From: an uncultured Clostridia bacterium
GTDB taxonomy: Bacteria; Bacillota; Clostridia; Saccharofermentanales; Saccharofermentanaceae
NCBI GenBank assembly: GCA_947304405.1
Contig: CAMZBB010000006.1
Coordinates: 1 to 50,645, forward strand
Reading direction: 5' to 3'
DNA: 50,645 nt
Under the pieces are notes generated by a model. It did no database searches and had not been told where the DNA came from. It saw only the letters and a program-made list of their open reading frames with translations. The translations under genes and the position numbers were made by a program. This document shows, one piece after another, positions 1-8,080 of the stretch (position 1 is the first letter of the stretch; every line of letters begins with the position of its first letter).

Positions 1-283
1 ATTCTTCCGGCTCCTTCTCCTCCGGTTCTGCCTGCTCTTCAGTCGGTTCGGTTTCCTTCTCAGCCGGTTCGGTTTCTTTTTCAGCCGGTTCTGTTTCCTT
101 CTCCGCAGGCTTTGTTTCTTTTATAGTCGGCTTTAAAGTTTCTTTTTCTTCTGTCTCGGTAACTTCAGGAACTTCCGTTTCATCCGGCTCGTAATTTAGC
201 CTTCCGGCAAATACTGTAACCGGCAATGAAGCAGTGATCATTGCCGCTGCAACTAAAACCGAAAACATGCGTTTAAACATCAT
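1..283 (-). CDS. Secreted Glu/Thr/Pro-rich protein, N-terminal part
   Basis: The gene runs off the left edge; 94 codons are visible. Two ATG codons lie in tandem (283 and 280), with a GGAGG at 293-289, so either may be the start. The protein opens with a basic tip, a hydrophobic stretch and a VFAG site typical of a signal peptide (about residues 1-26). It then becomes a low-complexity tail built from a seven-residue unit close to EPAEKET, encoded by 21-bp tandem repeats at about 38-118. Such tails are usually wall-spanning or extracellular spacers; the functional domain would lie beyond the edge. It is the last visible gene of the sigma/PrsW cassette, 25 bases behind the previous gene, so probably cotranscribed. 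Function not known. Confidence 0.75.
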   Translation of the reverse strand, partial: MMFKRMFSVLVAAAMITASLPVTVFAGRLNYEPDETEVPEVTETEEKETLKPTIKETKPAEKETEPAEKETEPAEKETEPTEEQAEPEEKEPEE

Positions 284-308
284 ATCATCCTCCGGATATC
301 CGTATTCT

Positions 309-635
309 TTATTGGCCGTCTTTTTCCTTATCCGTGCGGCCCGCTTTGTTCTTCATATACTGCCTGCAAAACATCGTCACAAAAACACCCAGCGTAAAAG
401 CGATCAAAGCGACAAGTACGTAGCCGCCTGTTTTCGCACCAAGGATCGTTGAACCGAGCACAGATATCTTATTCCGTGCGATCATGTCTATAGCTTTGGG
501 AGCGATCGCAATAACGACTATGAGAGATGCCAGAAGGCCGGCACTTGTCAAAGCGTACTTCCGGCTTCTCTTTGCCTCCACATAGCGTTTTTTACGCCTG
601 GAGATCTCTCTCATCTGTTCTTCAACGGTGCGCAC
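309..635 (-). CDS. Small two-helix membrane protein, paralogue of the 2124-2447 product
   Basis: A 108-residue protein starting at GTG (635) with GGAGG at 646-642. It has a basic, charged N-terminus (MRTVEEQMREISRRKK), a hydrophobic segment at about 29-52 and a second at about 71-92, then a basic tail. The N-terminal motif MRxxEeQMxEIxRRK and the second helix (GYVLVALIAF against GYILIALLAF) match the product of 2124-2447, so the two are paralogues within one operon. A cytoplasmic head followed by membrane helices would suit an anti-sigma factor or membrane sensor, but this is inferred from its place beside a sigma factor and a PrsW-like protease. I do not recognise the family. Confidence 0.8.
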   Translation of the reverse strand: MRTVEEQMREISRRKKRYVEAKRSRKYALTSAGLLASLIVVIAIAPKAIDMIARNKISVLGSTILGAKTGGYVLVALIAFTLGVFVTMFCRQYMKNKAGRTDKEKDGQ

Positions 636-709
636 TATATTCCTCCTAATATCCTTTCACTATGTTAAATGCAGGATATCGGGATTTTGCCCACCCTTTT
701 CGAAAAATA

Positions 710-1339
710 TCATTTTCCGCTCTTCAGCCTCTGCATGGCGATAAGCATTACAACAGCCGTTAAGAGCGGCAGCGAATACCCGATATATGAAGTGATGCCG
801 GGCTCAGATACGAGCAGATTATACGTTCCGTGGAAAAGCATGCTCAAGGAAAGCGCGCCTATTACGCTCGAGATCCTCATTGCCTTAAGCCTGCGGGCAA
901 TGACAAGGCCGAGGACCGAACCATAGACGCTTACGATGTGCATGACGCCTACGGCAAGTCCCCTTATGAGCAGGAAGCTCAGGCTCTCCGCGCCGGAAGA
1001 CACCATGTAGCAGACGTTCTCATAGGATGCAAAGCCTGCGCCCATGCCTACGGCCGCGAGGAAGAGACTGTCATCATCAGGCTCGAACATAAAGAAATAG
1101 AACAAAAGCGGAAGGAATTTCATGCCTTCTTCAACTACCGGAGAGATGAATATGGCTGTATCCTCTATTCCCATGCCCGATATGGCATTAAAGAAACCGC
1201 TGATATATGCTCCGAGCAGGCAGGCAAGCATACCGATAATGAAGTTCAGTTCAAGCCTTCTGGCGTTGCCCTTCACGAATATGAGCGTGAGGAAGAGCGG
1301 GACGATCATGCAGACGAAGATGTTTTCGGAATAGATCAT
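710..1339 (-). CDS. PrsW-like intramembrane metalloprotease
   Basis: A 209-residue polytopic membrane protein with the conserved motifs of the PrsW family: VVEEGMK (E70, E71, K74), FASYEN (E107, N108), a histidine in the next helix (H134) and FHGTYN (H170) near the C-terminus. In Bacillus subtilis PrsW makes the first cut in the anti-sigma factor RsiW and so releases the ECF sigma factor SigW. Here the gene sits in one operon with an ECF-like sigma factor and two small membrane proteins, which is what a substrate-protease pairing would look like. Its ATG overlaps the stop of the upstream gene (ATGA), indicating translational coupling. The family call is good; the substrate is inferred. Confidence 0.85.
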   Translation of the reverse strand: MIYSENIFVCMIVPLFLTLIFVKGNARRLELNFIIGMLACLLGAYISGFFNAISGMGIEDTAIFISPVVEEGMKFLPLLFYFFMFEPDDDSLFLAAVGMGAGFASYENVCYMVSSGAESLSFLLIRGLAVGVMHIVSVYGSVLGLVIARRLKAMRISSVIGALSLSMLFHGTYNLLVSEPGITSYIGYSLPLLTAVVMLIAMQRLKSGK

Positions 1340-2127
1340 GATTCGCTCGCCACCTTCCTTACAGCAAGGTACATAAGTACAAACAGCACCGTTTCAACAT
1401 TCAGGAATATGCGGTACATCATATCAGCACTCATATAGAGGCACACGGAGTCCCATACCATAGCGGAAATGATGATCGACGTCAGCTTCTTGGAAGGTTC
1501 CCGTTTGCAAAAAGAAATACACAGCTTGATCAAAAAATAAACGATACCTAAAATGAGAAGAACATAACATCCGGTATCGATCGCACTTTTTACCGGATCA
1601 TCAAATACAAACGTAAGTGTCTGACCCGCTATCAGCAACGCGCAATAAACGCCAAGCAAAATCCATTCAAATTTTGAAAGCACCCTTGTGACTTTCAGTG
1701 AACAAACAGCGGAATATATGAGCCAGGTGACTACAAGACCTATAAGAATATCCTGTACCCATTCTCCGGACCATGCGATCCACAAAGCCACGTTACAAGC
1801 GCCAAATATCACAGCACCCATTGTCTGCTTTAATGCCACACGGCTTCCGTGAGGCACAGCGGAATTAAGAGTCGCTGCGATCATCAGAAGAAGTCCCGCT
1901 TCACCGAATTCGTTAGCTGCAAACGGCATTCTCGTATCCGGCCTCAGAATATCGTAAACGACCCAGTACAGATCGGAGAAAAAACACAGTGCAAAACAGA
2001 AACACATAAAGACGACTGTAACCGACTCTTTGTTCCTGAGCAGCAAACGGATCGTCAAAAACAACAACAGGCCAAGTACTACCGTCTGAAGAAGAGCCGA
2101 TATGATATCAAGAAATTCAAACGTCAT
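1336..2127 (-). CDS. Polytopic membrane protein of unknown function
   Basis: About 263 residues with seven or eight hydrophobic segments and few charged loops. I do not recognise a family. The frame is open back to 2160, but the ATG at 2127 overlaps the stop of the preceding gene in an ATGA arrangement, the same coupling seen at its other end, so 2127 is preferred; the protein then begins MTFEFLDII. It lies between the small membrane protein and the PrsW-like protease. A sensory or scaffolding role in the same membrane pathway is possible but is only inference from position. Confidence 0.75.
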   Translation of the reverse strand: MTFEFLDIISALLQTVVLGLLLFLTIRLLLRNKESVTVVFMCFCFALCFFSDLYWVVYDILRPDTRMPFAANEFGEAGLLLMIAATLNSAVPHGSRVALKQTMGAVIFGACNVALWIAWSGEWVQDILIGLVVTWLIYSAVCSLKVTRVLSKFEWILLGVYCALLIAGQTLTFVFDDPVKSAIDTGCYVLLILGIVYFLIKLCISFCKREPSKKLTSIIISAMVWDSVCLYMSADMMYRIFLNVETVLFVLMYLAVRKVASES

Positions 2128-2447
2128 AACTCTTGTTCTTTCCTCTGGTGTTCCTTCCAATGGAAGCAGGCCAGTGTCACGGATATTCCCATGGCAAAAG
2201 CAAGTAGAGCAATAAGAATGTACCCGATAACAGGAAGTGAATGTATCACGCTTCCGTACTGAAGGAGCGGCGCCTTATCCTGTCGCATTTCGATCGTAGG
2301 CATTACAAAAGCGACCGCGATCATAAGTGCAAGGCATACCACACCGGTCGATATCTCACCGATCATTTTCCTCTTGAGGATCTTGTTCTTGGCATATATA
2401 TCCTTACGGCGGCGGATCTCATTCATCTGATCTTCAATACTGCGCAT
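2124..2447 (-). CDS. Small two-helix membrane protein, candidate anti-sigma factor
   Basis: A 107-residue protein whose ATG lies inside the end of the sigma factor gene (14-base overlap), so the two are almost certainly translated together. It has a charged N-terminal head (MRSIEDQMNEIRRRKD), a hydrophobic helix at about 32-52 and another at about 72-92. Anti-sigma factors of the ECF type are commonly encoded immediately downstream of their sigma factor and span the membrane, so this is the best candidate partner for the 2434-2994 product. No zinc-binding anti-sigma motif (HxxxCxxC) is visible. It is a paralogue of the 309-635 product. The anti-sigma role is inference. Confidence 0.8.
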   Translation of the reverse strand: MRSIEDQMNEIRRRKDIYAKNKILKRKMIGEISTGVVCLALMIAVAFVMPTIEMRQDKAPLLQYGSVIHSLPVIGYILIALLAFAMGISVTLACFHWKEHQRKEQEL

Positions 2448-2994
2448 CGCTGATCCCCATCCTTTCCAATGCTTTTCTTAACGCTTCCTTGCCTCTGTCT
2501 ACCAGGTGATATATCTGCTTTTTCCTCATGCCCATCGAGGTCGCTATCTCGTCGTGCGTCAGCCCCTCGAAAAACATGAGCGACAGAGCCTGCCGGTACT
2601 CCGGCTTGATAGTCCTCAATGCCTTATAGAGCCTTTTGTTCCTGTCATTCTTTAAGATCTCGGATTCGGGCGTTTCTTCCTCGGAAACGATCTCCTCATC
2701 CAAAGGTACCGCCTGATACTTGTGTTTGCGCAGAAGCATCAAGGCATTGTTTCTTCCGATCGCATAAAGCCAGCTCTTAAAACTGCCCGTCCGGTCCGGA
2801 TCAAAGTGCGGCTTATCGACTGCGAGCTTGGCGAAAGTATCCATCATAAGATCTTCGGCATCCTCCTCGTTCTTAACGAATCCCAAAAGGAAAAGGAAGA
2901 GCCCGTCCCTATATCTGGTCAGGAGCATCTCAAGATCTTTATCGTCTTCTTTCGCGATATACCGGAGATAGATATCTTCGTCTTTCTCGTTCAT
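2434..2994 (-). CDS. RNA polymerase sigma factor, ECF-like sigma-70 family
   Basis: A 186-residue protein with region 2 at about 20-85 (core FVKNEEDAEDLMMDTFAKL, then FKSWLYAIGRNNALMLLRK) and region 4 at about 125-175, with a helix-turn-helix (LTHDEIATSMGMRKKQIYHL). The middle is a short acidic linker, as in ECF factors, which lack region 3. The start is ATG 2994 with GAGGGTG about ten bases upstream. It heads a cassette of membrane proteins that includes a PrsW-like protease, and follows the feoAB fusion by only 29 bases with no terminator seen, so iron-responsive read-through is possible. Confidence 0.92.
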   Translation of the reverse strand: MNEKDEDIYLRYIAKEDDKDLEMLLTRYRDGLFLFLLGFVKNEEDAEDLMMDTFAKLAVDKPHFDPDRTGSFKSWLYAIGRNNALMLLRKHKYQAVPLDEEIVSEEETPESEILKNDRNKRLYKALRTIKPEYRQALSLMFFEGLTHDEIATSMGMRKKQIYHLVDRGKEALRKALERMGISDAQY

Positions 2995-3023
2995 CAGATA
3001 GCGTCACCCTCTATAGTCTGTGA

Positions 3024-5396
3024 TCAAACAAACAGTAAACCTGTAAAGTGTACCAATAGTGCTGCAATCCATGCAACAACACATTGAAAAATCACGGTGC
3101 CAAAGGCAAACAGAGCGCCCCGCTCGCGTCTGACCGCGGCCACGGCTGCAACGCAAGGCGTATACAGCAAACAGAATACCAATAGTGCCAGAGCATCTAC
3201 CACGGACAGCGATGAAGTAAGCGTTCCCACGCTTCCGTAAAGGACCGACAGCATCGACACGATGCTTTCCTTCGCAAGGAATCCCGCGATCAGCGACGTG
3301 ACTATCCTCCAGTCGCCCAGACCCAGAGGCGCGAAAACAGGTGCAATATAACCCGCGACTGTTGACAGTATGCTGTCGCCCGAATCCGTTACCATGTTGA
3401 ACCTGAGATCAAAAGTCTTCAGGAACCAGACGACGATCGTGCCGATGAATATAACCGTAAAAGCCCTCGACAAAAAGTCTTTCGCCTTGTCCCACATGAG
3501 TCTTGCAACGTTCTTGACGCCGGGCATCCTGTAGTTAGGCAGTTCCATGACGAAAGGAACGGCCTCGCCTTTGAAAACTGTGTTTTTCGAGACAAAAGCC
3601 ACAAGGATCGCGATGAGGATCCCGAGGAAATAAAGTCCCGTCATCACGAGTCCCGCATAATCCGGGAAAAACGCCGCGCAGATGAATGCGTAGATGGGTG
3701 TTTTCGCCGAGCAGCTCATAAACGGGATCAAAAGCGTCGTCATGCGGCGGTCCCTCGTTGACGGCAGCGTTCTCGTTGACATCGCTGCAGGCACCGAGCA
3801 CCCGAATCCTATGAGGAGCGGCACGATGGACCTTCCCGACAGACCGATCTTACGCAGGAGCTTATCCATAACGAAAGCGACGCGCGCCATATATCCGCTG
3901 TCTTCCAATATCGACAGGAAGAAGAAAAGCACAACGATTATCGGTACAAACGATACCACGGTCCCGACGCCGTTGAAGATAGCGTCTATCACGAGCGATT
4001 GGATGGGTGCCGCAACGTTTGCCGACTTCAGCGCGCCAAAGGCCAGGTCAGTAAGCATGCCTATTCCATTTTCGAGAAGATCCTGGAAGAATTTTCCGAT
4101 GACATTGAAAGTCAGGAAGAACACCGCCGCCATGATAATTATAAAGAGCGGGATCGCCGTAAACTTTCCGGTCAGGATCTGATCTATCTTTCTGGAGCGC
4201 TCATGTTCTTTGCTCTCCTTAGGCTTGATGACAGTCTCAGCGCAGAACTTCCTGATGAAGCCGAACCTCATGTCCGCAATAGCCGCGGCGCGGTCAAGGC
4301 CTCTCTCCTTTTCCATCTGGTCAACGATATGTCCGAGCATGTCGAGCTCGTTATTGTCAAGTTCCAAAGACTTTTCTACCAGCGGATCTCCTTCGATCAG
4401 CTTGCTCGCCGCAAATCTCACGGGGATCTTTGCTCTCTCGCAGTGATCCTCGATCAGGTGCATTACGCCGTGGATCGCCCTGTGGACTGCGCCACCGCTT
4501 GCCGAACTGTCACAGAAATCAACGCGCCCCGGCTTCTCGTCGTACGCCGCCACGTGGATCGCGTGATTCACAAGCTCATCGATACCTTCGTTCTTGGCAG
4601 CCGAGATCGGGACGACAGGGATCTGCAGGAGCTCTTCCATCTCGTTGATCCTGACCGAACCACCATTGCCCCTTAATTCGTCCATCATGTTGACCGCGAG
4701 CACCATCGGGATCCCGAGCCCCATCAGCTGCAGTGTCAGATAAAGGTTACGCTCGATATTTGTCGCATCGATTATGTTGATAATAGCCGTCGGCTTTTCC
4801 TCAAGGATGAACTGCCTCGATACTATCTCCTCGCTCGTGTACGGCGACAGCGAATAAATGCCCGGAAGGTCGACGACCTCGGTATCCGCATGATTTCTTA
4901 TGGCACCGCTCTTTCTGTCAACGGTAACGCCCGGGAAATTGCCGACATGCTGGTTAGACCCGGTCAGCTGATTGAAAAGCGTTGTCTTTCCGCAGTTCTG
5001 GTTGCCGACCAGCGCGAAAACGAGCTTACCGGTATTGACCGGTCCTTTGGAATGCTCTTCAGCGTAATCGTGTCCCGCATAGACCTCACCGATCCTCGGG
5101 TGCTTATGTTCCTTGGGTTTTGTTTCTTTTTTCTGTTTTGTCCCCGGCTCTGTTGCCGCATTTTCTTCCTTGTGCGACTCGGTTATCTCGATCCGCTCCG
5201 CATCCGCGAGCCTCAATGTCAGCTCATATCCGTGTATCATGAGTTCCATCGGGTCGCCCATCGGCGCGTACTTGATCAATGTGATCTCTTCGCCCGGGAT
5301 CACGCCCATATCGAGGAAATGCTGCCGCAGCGCGCCTTCCCCTCCGACTTTTTCTATCACCGCCGACATGCCCGGCTTCAAGTCTTTAAGTGTCAT
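3024..5396 (-). CDS. feoB: FeoA-FeoB fusion, ferrous iron transporter
   Basis: A 790-residue protein. Residues 1-73 are a complete FeoA domain (SH3-like beta barrel). A charged, Lys/Glu-rich linker follows (about 74-120), then FeoB. The FeoB G domain has G1 GNQNCGKTT at 131-139, the switch region ending in FPGVTVDRK, G3 DLPG and G4 NMMD; the C-terminal half holds the polytopic permease with its two Gate repeats. The protein imports Fe2+ across the cytoplasmic membrane. FeoA is usually a separate small protein, so here the regulator is built into the transporter. Upstream on the minus strand, TGCTAAAAT (5432-5424) is a plausible extended -10. No Fur box was identified by eye. Confidence 0.96.
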   Translation of the reverse strand: MTLKDLKPGMSAVIEKVGGEGALRQHFLDMGVIPGEEITLIKYAPMGDPMELMIHGYELTLRLADAERIEITESHKEENAATEPGTKQKKETKPKEHKHPRIGEVYAGHDYAEEHSKGPVNTGKLVFALVGNQNCGKTTLFNQLTGSNQHVGNFPGVTVDRKSGAIRNHADTEVVDLPGIYSLSPYTSEEIVSRQFILEEKPTAIINIIDATNIERNLYLTLQLMGLGIPMVLAVNMMDELRGNGGSVRINEMEELLQIPVVPISAAKNEGIDELVNHAIHVAAYDEKPGRVDFCDSSASGGAVHRAIHGVMHLIEDHCERAKIPVRFAASKLIEGDPLVEKSLELDNNELDMLGHIVDQMEKERGLDRAAAIADMRFGFIRKFCAETVIKPKESKEHERSRKIDQILTGKFTAIPLFIIIMAAVFFLTFNVIGKFFQDLLENGIGMLTDLAFGALKSANVAAPIQSLVIDAIFNGVGTVVSFVPIIVVLFFFLSILEDSGYMARVAFVMDKLLRKIGLSGRSIVPLLIGFGCSVPAAMSTRTLPSTRDRRMTTLLIPFMSCSAKTPIYAFICAAFFPDYAGLVMTGLYFLGILIAILVAFVSKNTVFKGEAVPFVMELPNYRMPGVKNVARLMWDKAKDFLSRAFTVIFIGTIVVWFLKTFDLRFNMVTDSGDSILSTVAGYIAPVFAPLGLGDWRIVTSLIAGFLAKESIVSMLSVLYGSVGTLTSSLSVVDALALLVFCLLYTPCVAAVAAVRRERGALFAFGTVIFQCVVAWIAALLVHFTGLLFV

Positions 5397-5550
5397 AACT
5401 TCCCTCTTGTTCTCTATTGCTCGATTTTAGCACATTGGGTTAGCGTTGTTTCACCGATATTTGATTGCCATCATTCCATGTTTCTTGACAGTATTCACGA
5501 TTTGGAACACGTTTTCGGCTGTTTTCGTGTCCCGTTTCGTGAAAACCCGA

Positions 5551-5580
5551 AATAAAAAGGGGCCGCACAGTGGCGGCCCC
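5551..5580 (-). terminator. Rho-independent terminator downstream of hpf
   Basis: The inverted repeat GGGGCCGC / GCGGCCCC (5559-5566 and 5573-5580) has a six-base loop. On the minus strand it is followed by a U-rich run (TTTTTATT). It lies 20 bases past the hpf stop codon. Confidence 0.92.
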
Positions 5581-5599
5581 CGCAAACTCAATTAATGTA

Positions 5600-6142
5600 T
5601 CAGTATTCCGGCTCGAGAAGTCCGTAGCCGCCATCGTTCCTCTTATAGATAATGCAGACCGAGTTGGTGTCGCTGTCGAGATAAACATAGAAATCGTGGC
5701 CGAGCATCTCAAGCTGCAGAATGGCATCTTCGGTGGTCATCGGACGGAGAGCGAACTGCTTGCGCTTTGTGATCTTGTCATCCTGTTCGTCTTCGAAATC
5801 GAAATCCGCACCGCCGTCATCCTCAAGGTAATTGACGATTCCGGGATAGTCCTTCTTTTTCTTAAGGAACTTAGTCTTCTGCCTTCTGATCTGTGATTCG
5901 AGTTTGTCGACTGTCTTGTCGACGCCTGTCAGAATGTCTTCATCGCGTGCCTCGGCTCTGTAGATCTTTCCGTCGAGCTTCATGGTGATCTCGATTACCA
6001 TCTTTGCGCCCTCGGGTCTGATGCGTACATTAAGGGTTCCCTCGTCACCGAAATACTTGTCGAACTTTGCCATCTTTGAGGCGATCTTGTCCTCGAGCCT
6101 GGGTCCGATCTTGATTCCGTTGCCCTGTGTTGTGATCTTCAT
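5600..6142 (-). CDS. hpf: Ribosome hibernation promoting factor, long form
   Basis: A 180-residue protein. The N-terminal S30AE domain (about 1-100) binds the 30S decoding site, and the C-terminal domain (about 125-178) mediates dimerisation into 100S ribosomes in stationary phase, as in other Firmicutes long HPF proteins. The frame is open to 6196, but ATG 6142 (MKITTQGNGIKIGP) has a GGGAG Shine-Dalgarno sequence and matches the usual N-terminus, so it is chosen. A small inverted repeat, AAAAGGT-TTTG-ACCTTTT (6174-6191), lies in the leader. The gene is monocistronic, with its own terminator. Confidence 0.95.
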   Translation of the reverse strand: MKITTQGNGIKIGPRLEDKIASKMAKFDKYFGDEGTLNVRIRPEGAKMVIEITMKLDGKIYRAEARDEDILTGVDKTVDKLESQIRRQKTKFLKKKKDYPGIVNYLEDDGGADFDFEDEQDDKITKRKQFALRPMTTEDAILQLEMLGHDFYVYLDSDTNSVCIIYKRNDGGYGLLEPEY

Positions 6143-6234
6143 AAAATCACTCCCTTCCGTTTTGAAGATTGCAAAAGGTTTTGACCTTTTAATCATTCTA
6201 ACCTAACTGGAACTCAATTTGTATTAAATAACGG

Positions 6235-6843
6235 TTAATCTTTCAAATCTGCCTTTTTTGAAGGGATGACAAGGTAGATCAGGATGAGTGCCGCAATGCA
6301 GATACCGAGGTCAACGGAAAGGAAGCTTCCGTTATAGACCATTGAATAAACAAGTGCATTGTCATAGCCTGCTTCAGATGCGTATTCGGCATAGAAGATA
6401 ACGCCTGATGCGACTGATCCGATCCATCTGATGAGATATGCCAGGATCGTGAAAATGAATGCCCTGATGAGGCCTGCCTTGCGGAAGCGCATCAGAGGAT
6501 TTGCGAGCTTGATGCGATCGGAAACCTTGAGTGCTGCGAAGCCTGCGATTCCCAGTGCCGCGTAACCGATTACGTAATCGAGGAACATCTGGAAAGGAGT
6601 GACGAACCACTTCAGTCCGTCGATGAGCTGAAGTATTGCGTACACCACAGACACGATGAAGCCCCAGACAGGTCCGAAGGCCATTCCGTAAACGATGATC
6701 GGCAGAGTGGAAGCAGGTGTGATCGAACCGCCCATGGGCATTTCAAAAATAGTGATTTTCGATAACACGAATGCAAGAGCGAGCACAACGCCGCCTGCTG
6801 CGATCGAGAGGATCTTCTCTTTGTTTGATGTTTTTGTTGCCAT
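6235..6843 (-). CDS. thiT: ECF transporter S component for thiamine, ThiT
   Basis: A 202-residue membrane protein with about six hydrophobic segments and the ThiT signature around MPMGGSITPASTLPI near residue 35-50, followed by conserved aromatic positions (GLKWFVTPFQMFLDY). ThiT captures thiamine with very high affinity and works with the shared EcfAA'T module, which is not in this window. The start ATG 6843 has a perfect AGGAGG at 6856-6851. A TPP riboswitch sits directly upstream, which independently supports thiamine as the substrate and repression by thiamine pyrophosphate. Confidence 0.95.
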   Translation of the reverse strand: MATKTSNKEKILSIAAGGVVLALAFVLSKITIFEMPMGGSITPASTLPIIVYGMAFGPVWGFIVSVVYAILQLIDGLKWFVTPFQMFLDYVIGYAALGIAGFAALKVSDRIKLANPLMRFRKAGLIRAFIFTILAYLIRWIGSVASGVIFYAEYASEAGYDNALVYSMVYNGSFLSVDLGICIAALILIYLVIPSKKADLKD

Positions 6844-6910
6844 AAAAATACCTCCTGTCAGAAACCGACCTGCGTCTTATTCCTTAGGAGGAAATCCATG
6901 TTAATAGATA

Positions 6911-7010
6911 TGTTCCCTACGCCGGCATTATCCGTCAGGTTCAGCGGGTCGGCGATTACTGCCCTCTCAGCCTGCTCCGCGGCGAAAATGTCCGCGTCAA
7001 GCTCCCCGTT
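6911..7010 (-). promoter_or_regulatory. TPP riboswitch (THI element) controlling thiT
   Basis: Read on the minus strand, the segment contains the conserved blocks of the TPP aptamer in order: CGGGGAGC (7008-7001), GCTGAGAG (6971-6964), ACCCGCTGAACCTGA (6949-6935) and GGATAATGCCGGCG followed by TAGGGAA (6933-6913). The P3 arm carries an extra GC-rich insertion. Between the aptamer and thiT, a CCTCCT segment (6891-6886) is perfectly complementary to the AGGAGG ribosome-binding site (6856-6851), so regulation is probably translational, by hiding the Shine-Dalgarno when TPP is bound. No terminator hairpin with a U-run was seen in the leader. Confidence 0.95.
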
Positions 7011-7033
7011 ATTTCTGTTCGTGAGCAAATATA

Positions 7034-8080
7034 CTACAAGCGTCCCAGTTTGACAAGCCTGATAAGGCAGGATTCGATAAATTTCTGAACTTCCCTCTCG
7101 TAAAGGGCCTGGGAGTTCTCATAGCACATCAGATGTCTTGCATCATTGATTACGACCATGCGCTTTCTGCACCTAAGGTTATCGTAGATGTCATTGATGC
7201 CGCGGGGCAGTGTCTCGTCATCCTCGCCGCCCGCGAAAAGCAGCACCGGTACCCTGATCCTTCCTGCATGGACCGCGCAGTCGCAGACGTTCATGTCAAA
7301 TCCGAATCTGGCTCTGGTCAGCATCCTCAATCTGTAGATCGCGGCATCCGTGCTGATGAACTTGTCACGCGAGATCACGTTCTTGAGGTAGGAAGGCAAA
7401 GTATCAACGGGAGAATCCGCGATTATTCCGCAGACCTCAGGACAAAATCCTTTTTGCTGGGCTGCGAGCAGCGCCGCGGTTGCGCCAACGCCGCGCCCGA
7501 AAATATAGATCCTGCAGTGAGGACCCAGGCGCCTTCTCGCGAAATCGAACCAGCAGTCAAGATCGACGCTTTCCCTAAGTCCCCAGGTAAAGCTCTTTCC
7601 GCCGCTCATTCCGTGTGCGCGCATGTGCGTGATCAGGACGTGGCACTGGATCTTTTTCATAAGGAGCTTGGCATATGCCGCGACCTCGGTGGGTTCTTCG
7701 TCATAAGCATGGATGAGTATCACGAGATTGCGGCAGCCCGGTTCGGTGGACGGCCTGTAATACGCCGACAGCCTTGTCCCGTCAAATGAGCCGGCCCTGA
7801 CGTTTATCCATTCCCTTCTGAATGAATAGAACCAGTTGCGGCCCCTGCCGGTTATGGTTGTCCTGTCGATCTTCGTGGGCGCCCTGTCGATCTGGGGAAG
7901 CGGCTTCGGGCGCGAATATATCCTTTTGAAGAGTTTCTCGCAATAGACCAGGAAATAAGCAAAAGCGCATGCGGCAACCAGCACCATGACAAGCACGGCG
8001 AGGATGACGACAAGTGCGCCGGAATTGATCTCAAGTTTTATCGCTGCAGGCGGTGTCTGCAATAATTCCCTCCAGGTCAT
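7034..8080 (-). CDS. Membrane-anchored alpha/beta-hydrolase-fold protein lacking the nucleophile serine
   Basis: A 348-residue protein with one N-terminal transmembrane helix (about 22-47), a basic juxtamembrane segment and an alpha/beta-hydrolase domain (about 90-340). The oxyanion strand VILIHAYDE, the acid GGEDDE (about 285-290) and the histidine ARHLM (H316) are present. The nucleophile elbow, normally GxSxG, reads G195-R-G-V-G199, so the serine is replaced by glycine. Catalysis of the usual ester or peptide type is therefore doubtful, and it may be a pseudo-enzyme. The start ATG 8080 has GGGAG just upstream and overlaps the end of the aminopeptidase gene by 50 bases. It is in an operon with the two genes upstream. 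Confidence 0.85.
   Translation of the reverse strand: MTWRELLQTPPAAIKLEINSGALVVILAVLVMVLVAACAFAYFLVYCEKLFKRIYSRPKPLPQIDRAPTKIDRTTITGRGRNWFYSFRREWINVRAGSFDGTRLSAYYRPSTEPGCRNLVILIHAYDEEPTEVAAYAKLLMKKIQCHVLITHMRAHGMSGGKSFTWGLRESVDLDCWFDFARRRLGPHCRIYIFGRGVGATAALLAAQQKGFCPEVCGIIADSPVDTLPSYLKNVISRDKFISTDAAIYRLRMLTRARFGFDMNVCDCAVHAGRIRVPVLLFAGGEDDETLPRGINDIYDNLRCRKRMVVINDARHLMCYENSQALYEREVQKFIESCLIRLVKLGRL

Noticed and set aside
7034..8080. A sequencing error causing the missing serine of the hydrolase-fold protein
   Set aside because: The frame is intact on both sides, and the codon is GGC within a clean GRGVG context; changing it to serine would need only one base, so error cannot be excluded, but there is no positive sign of it.
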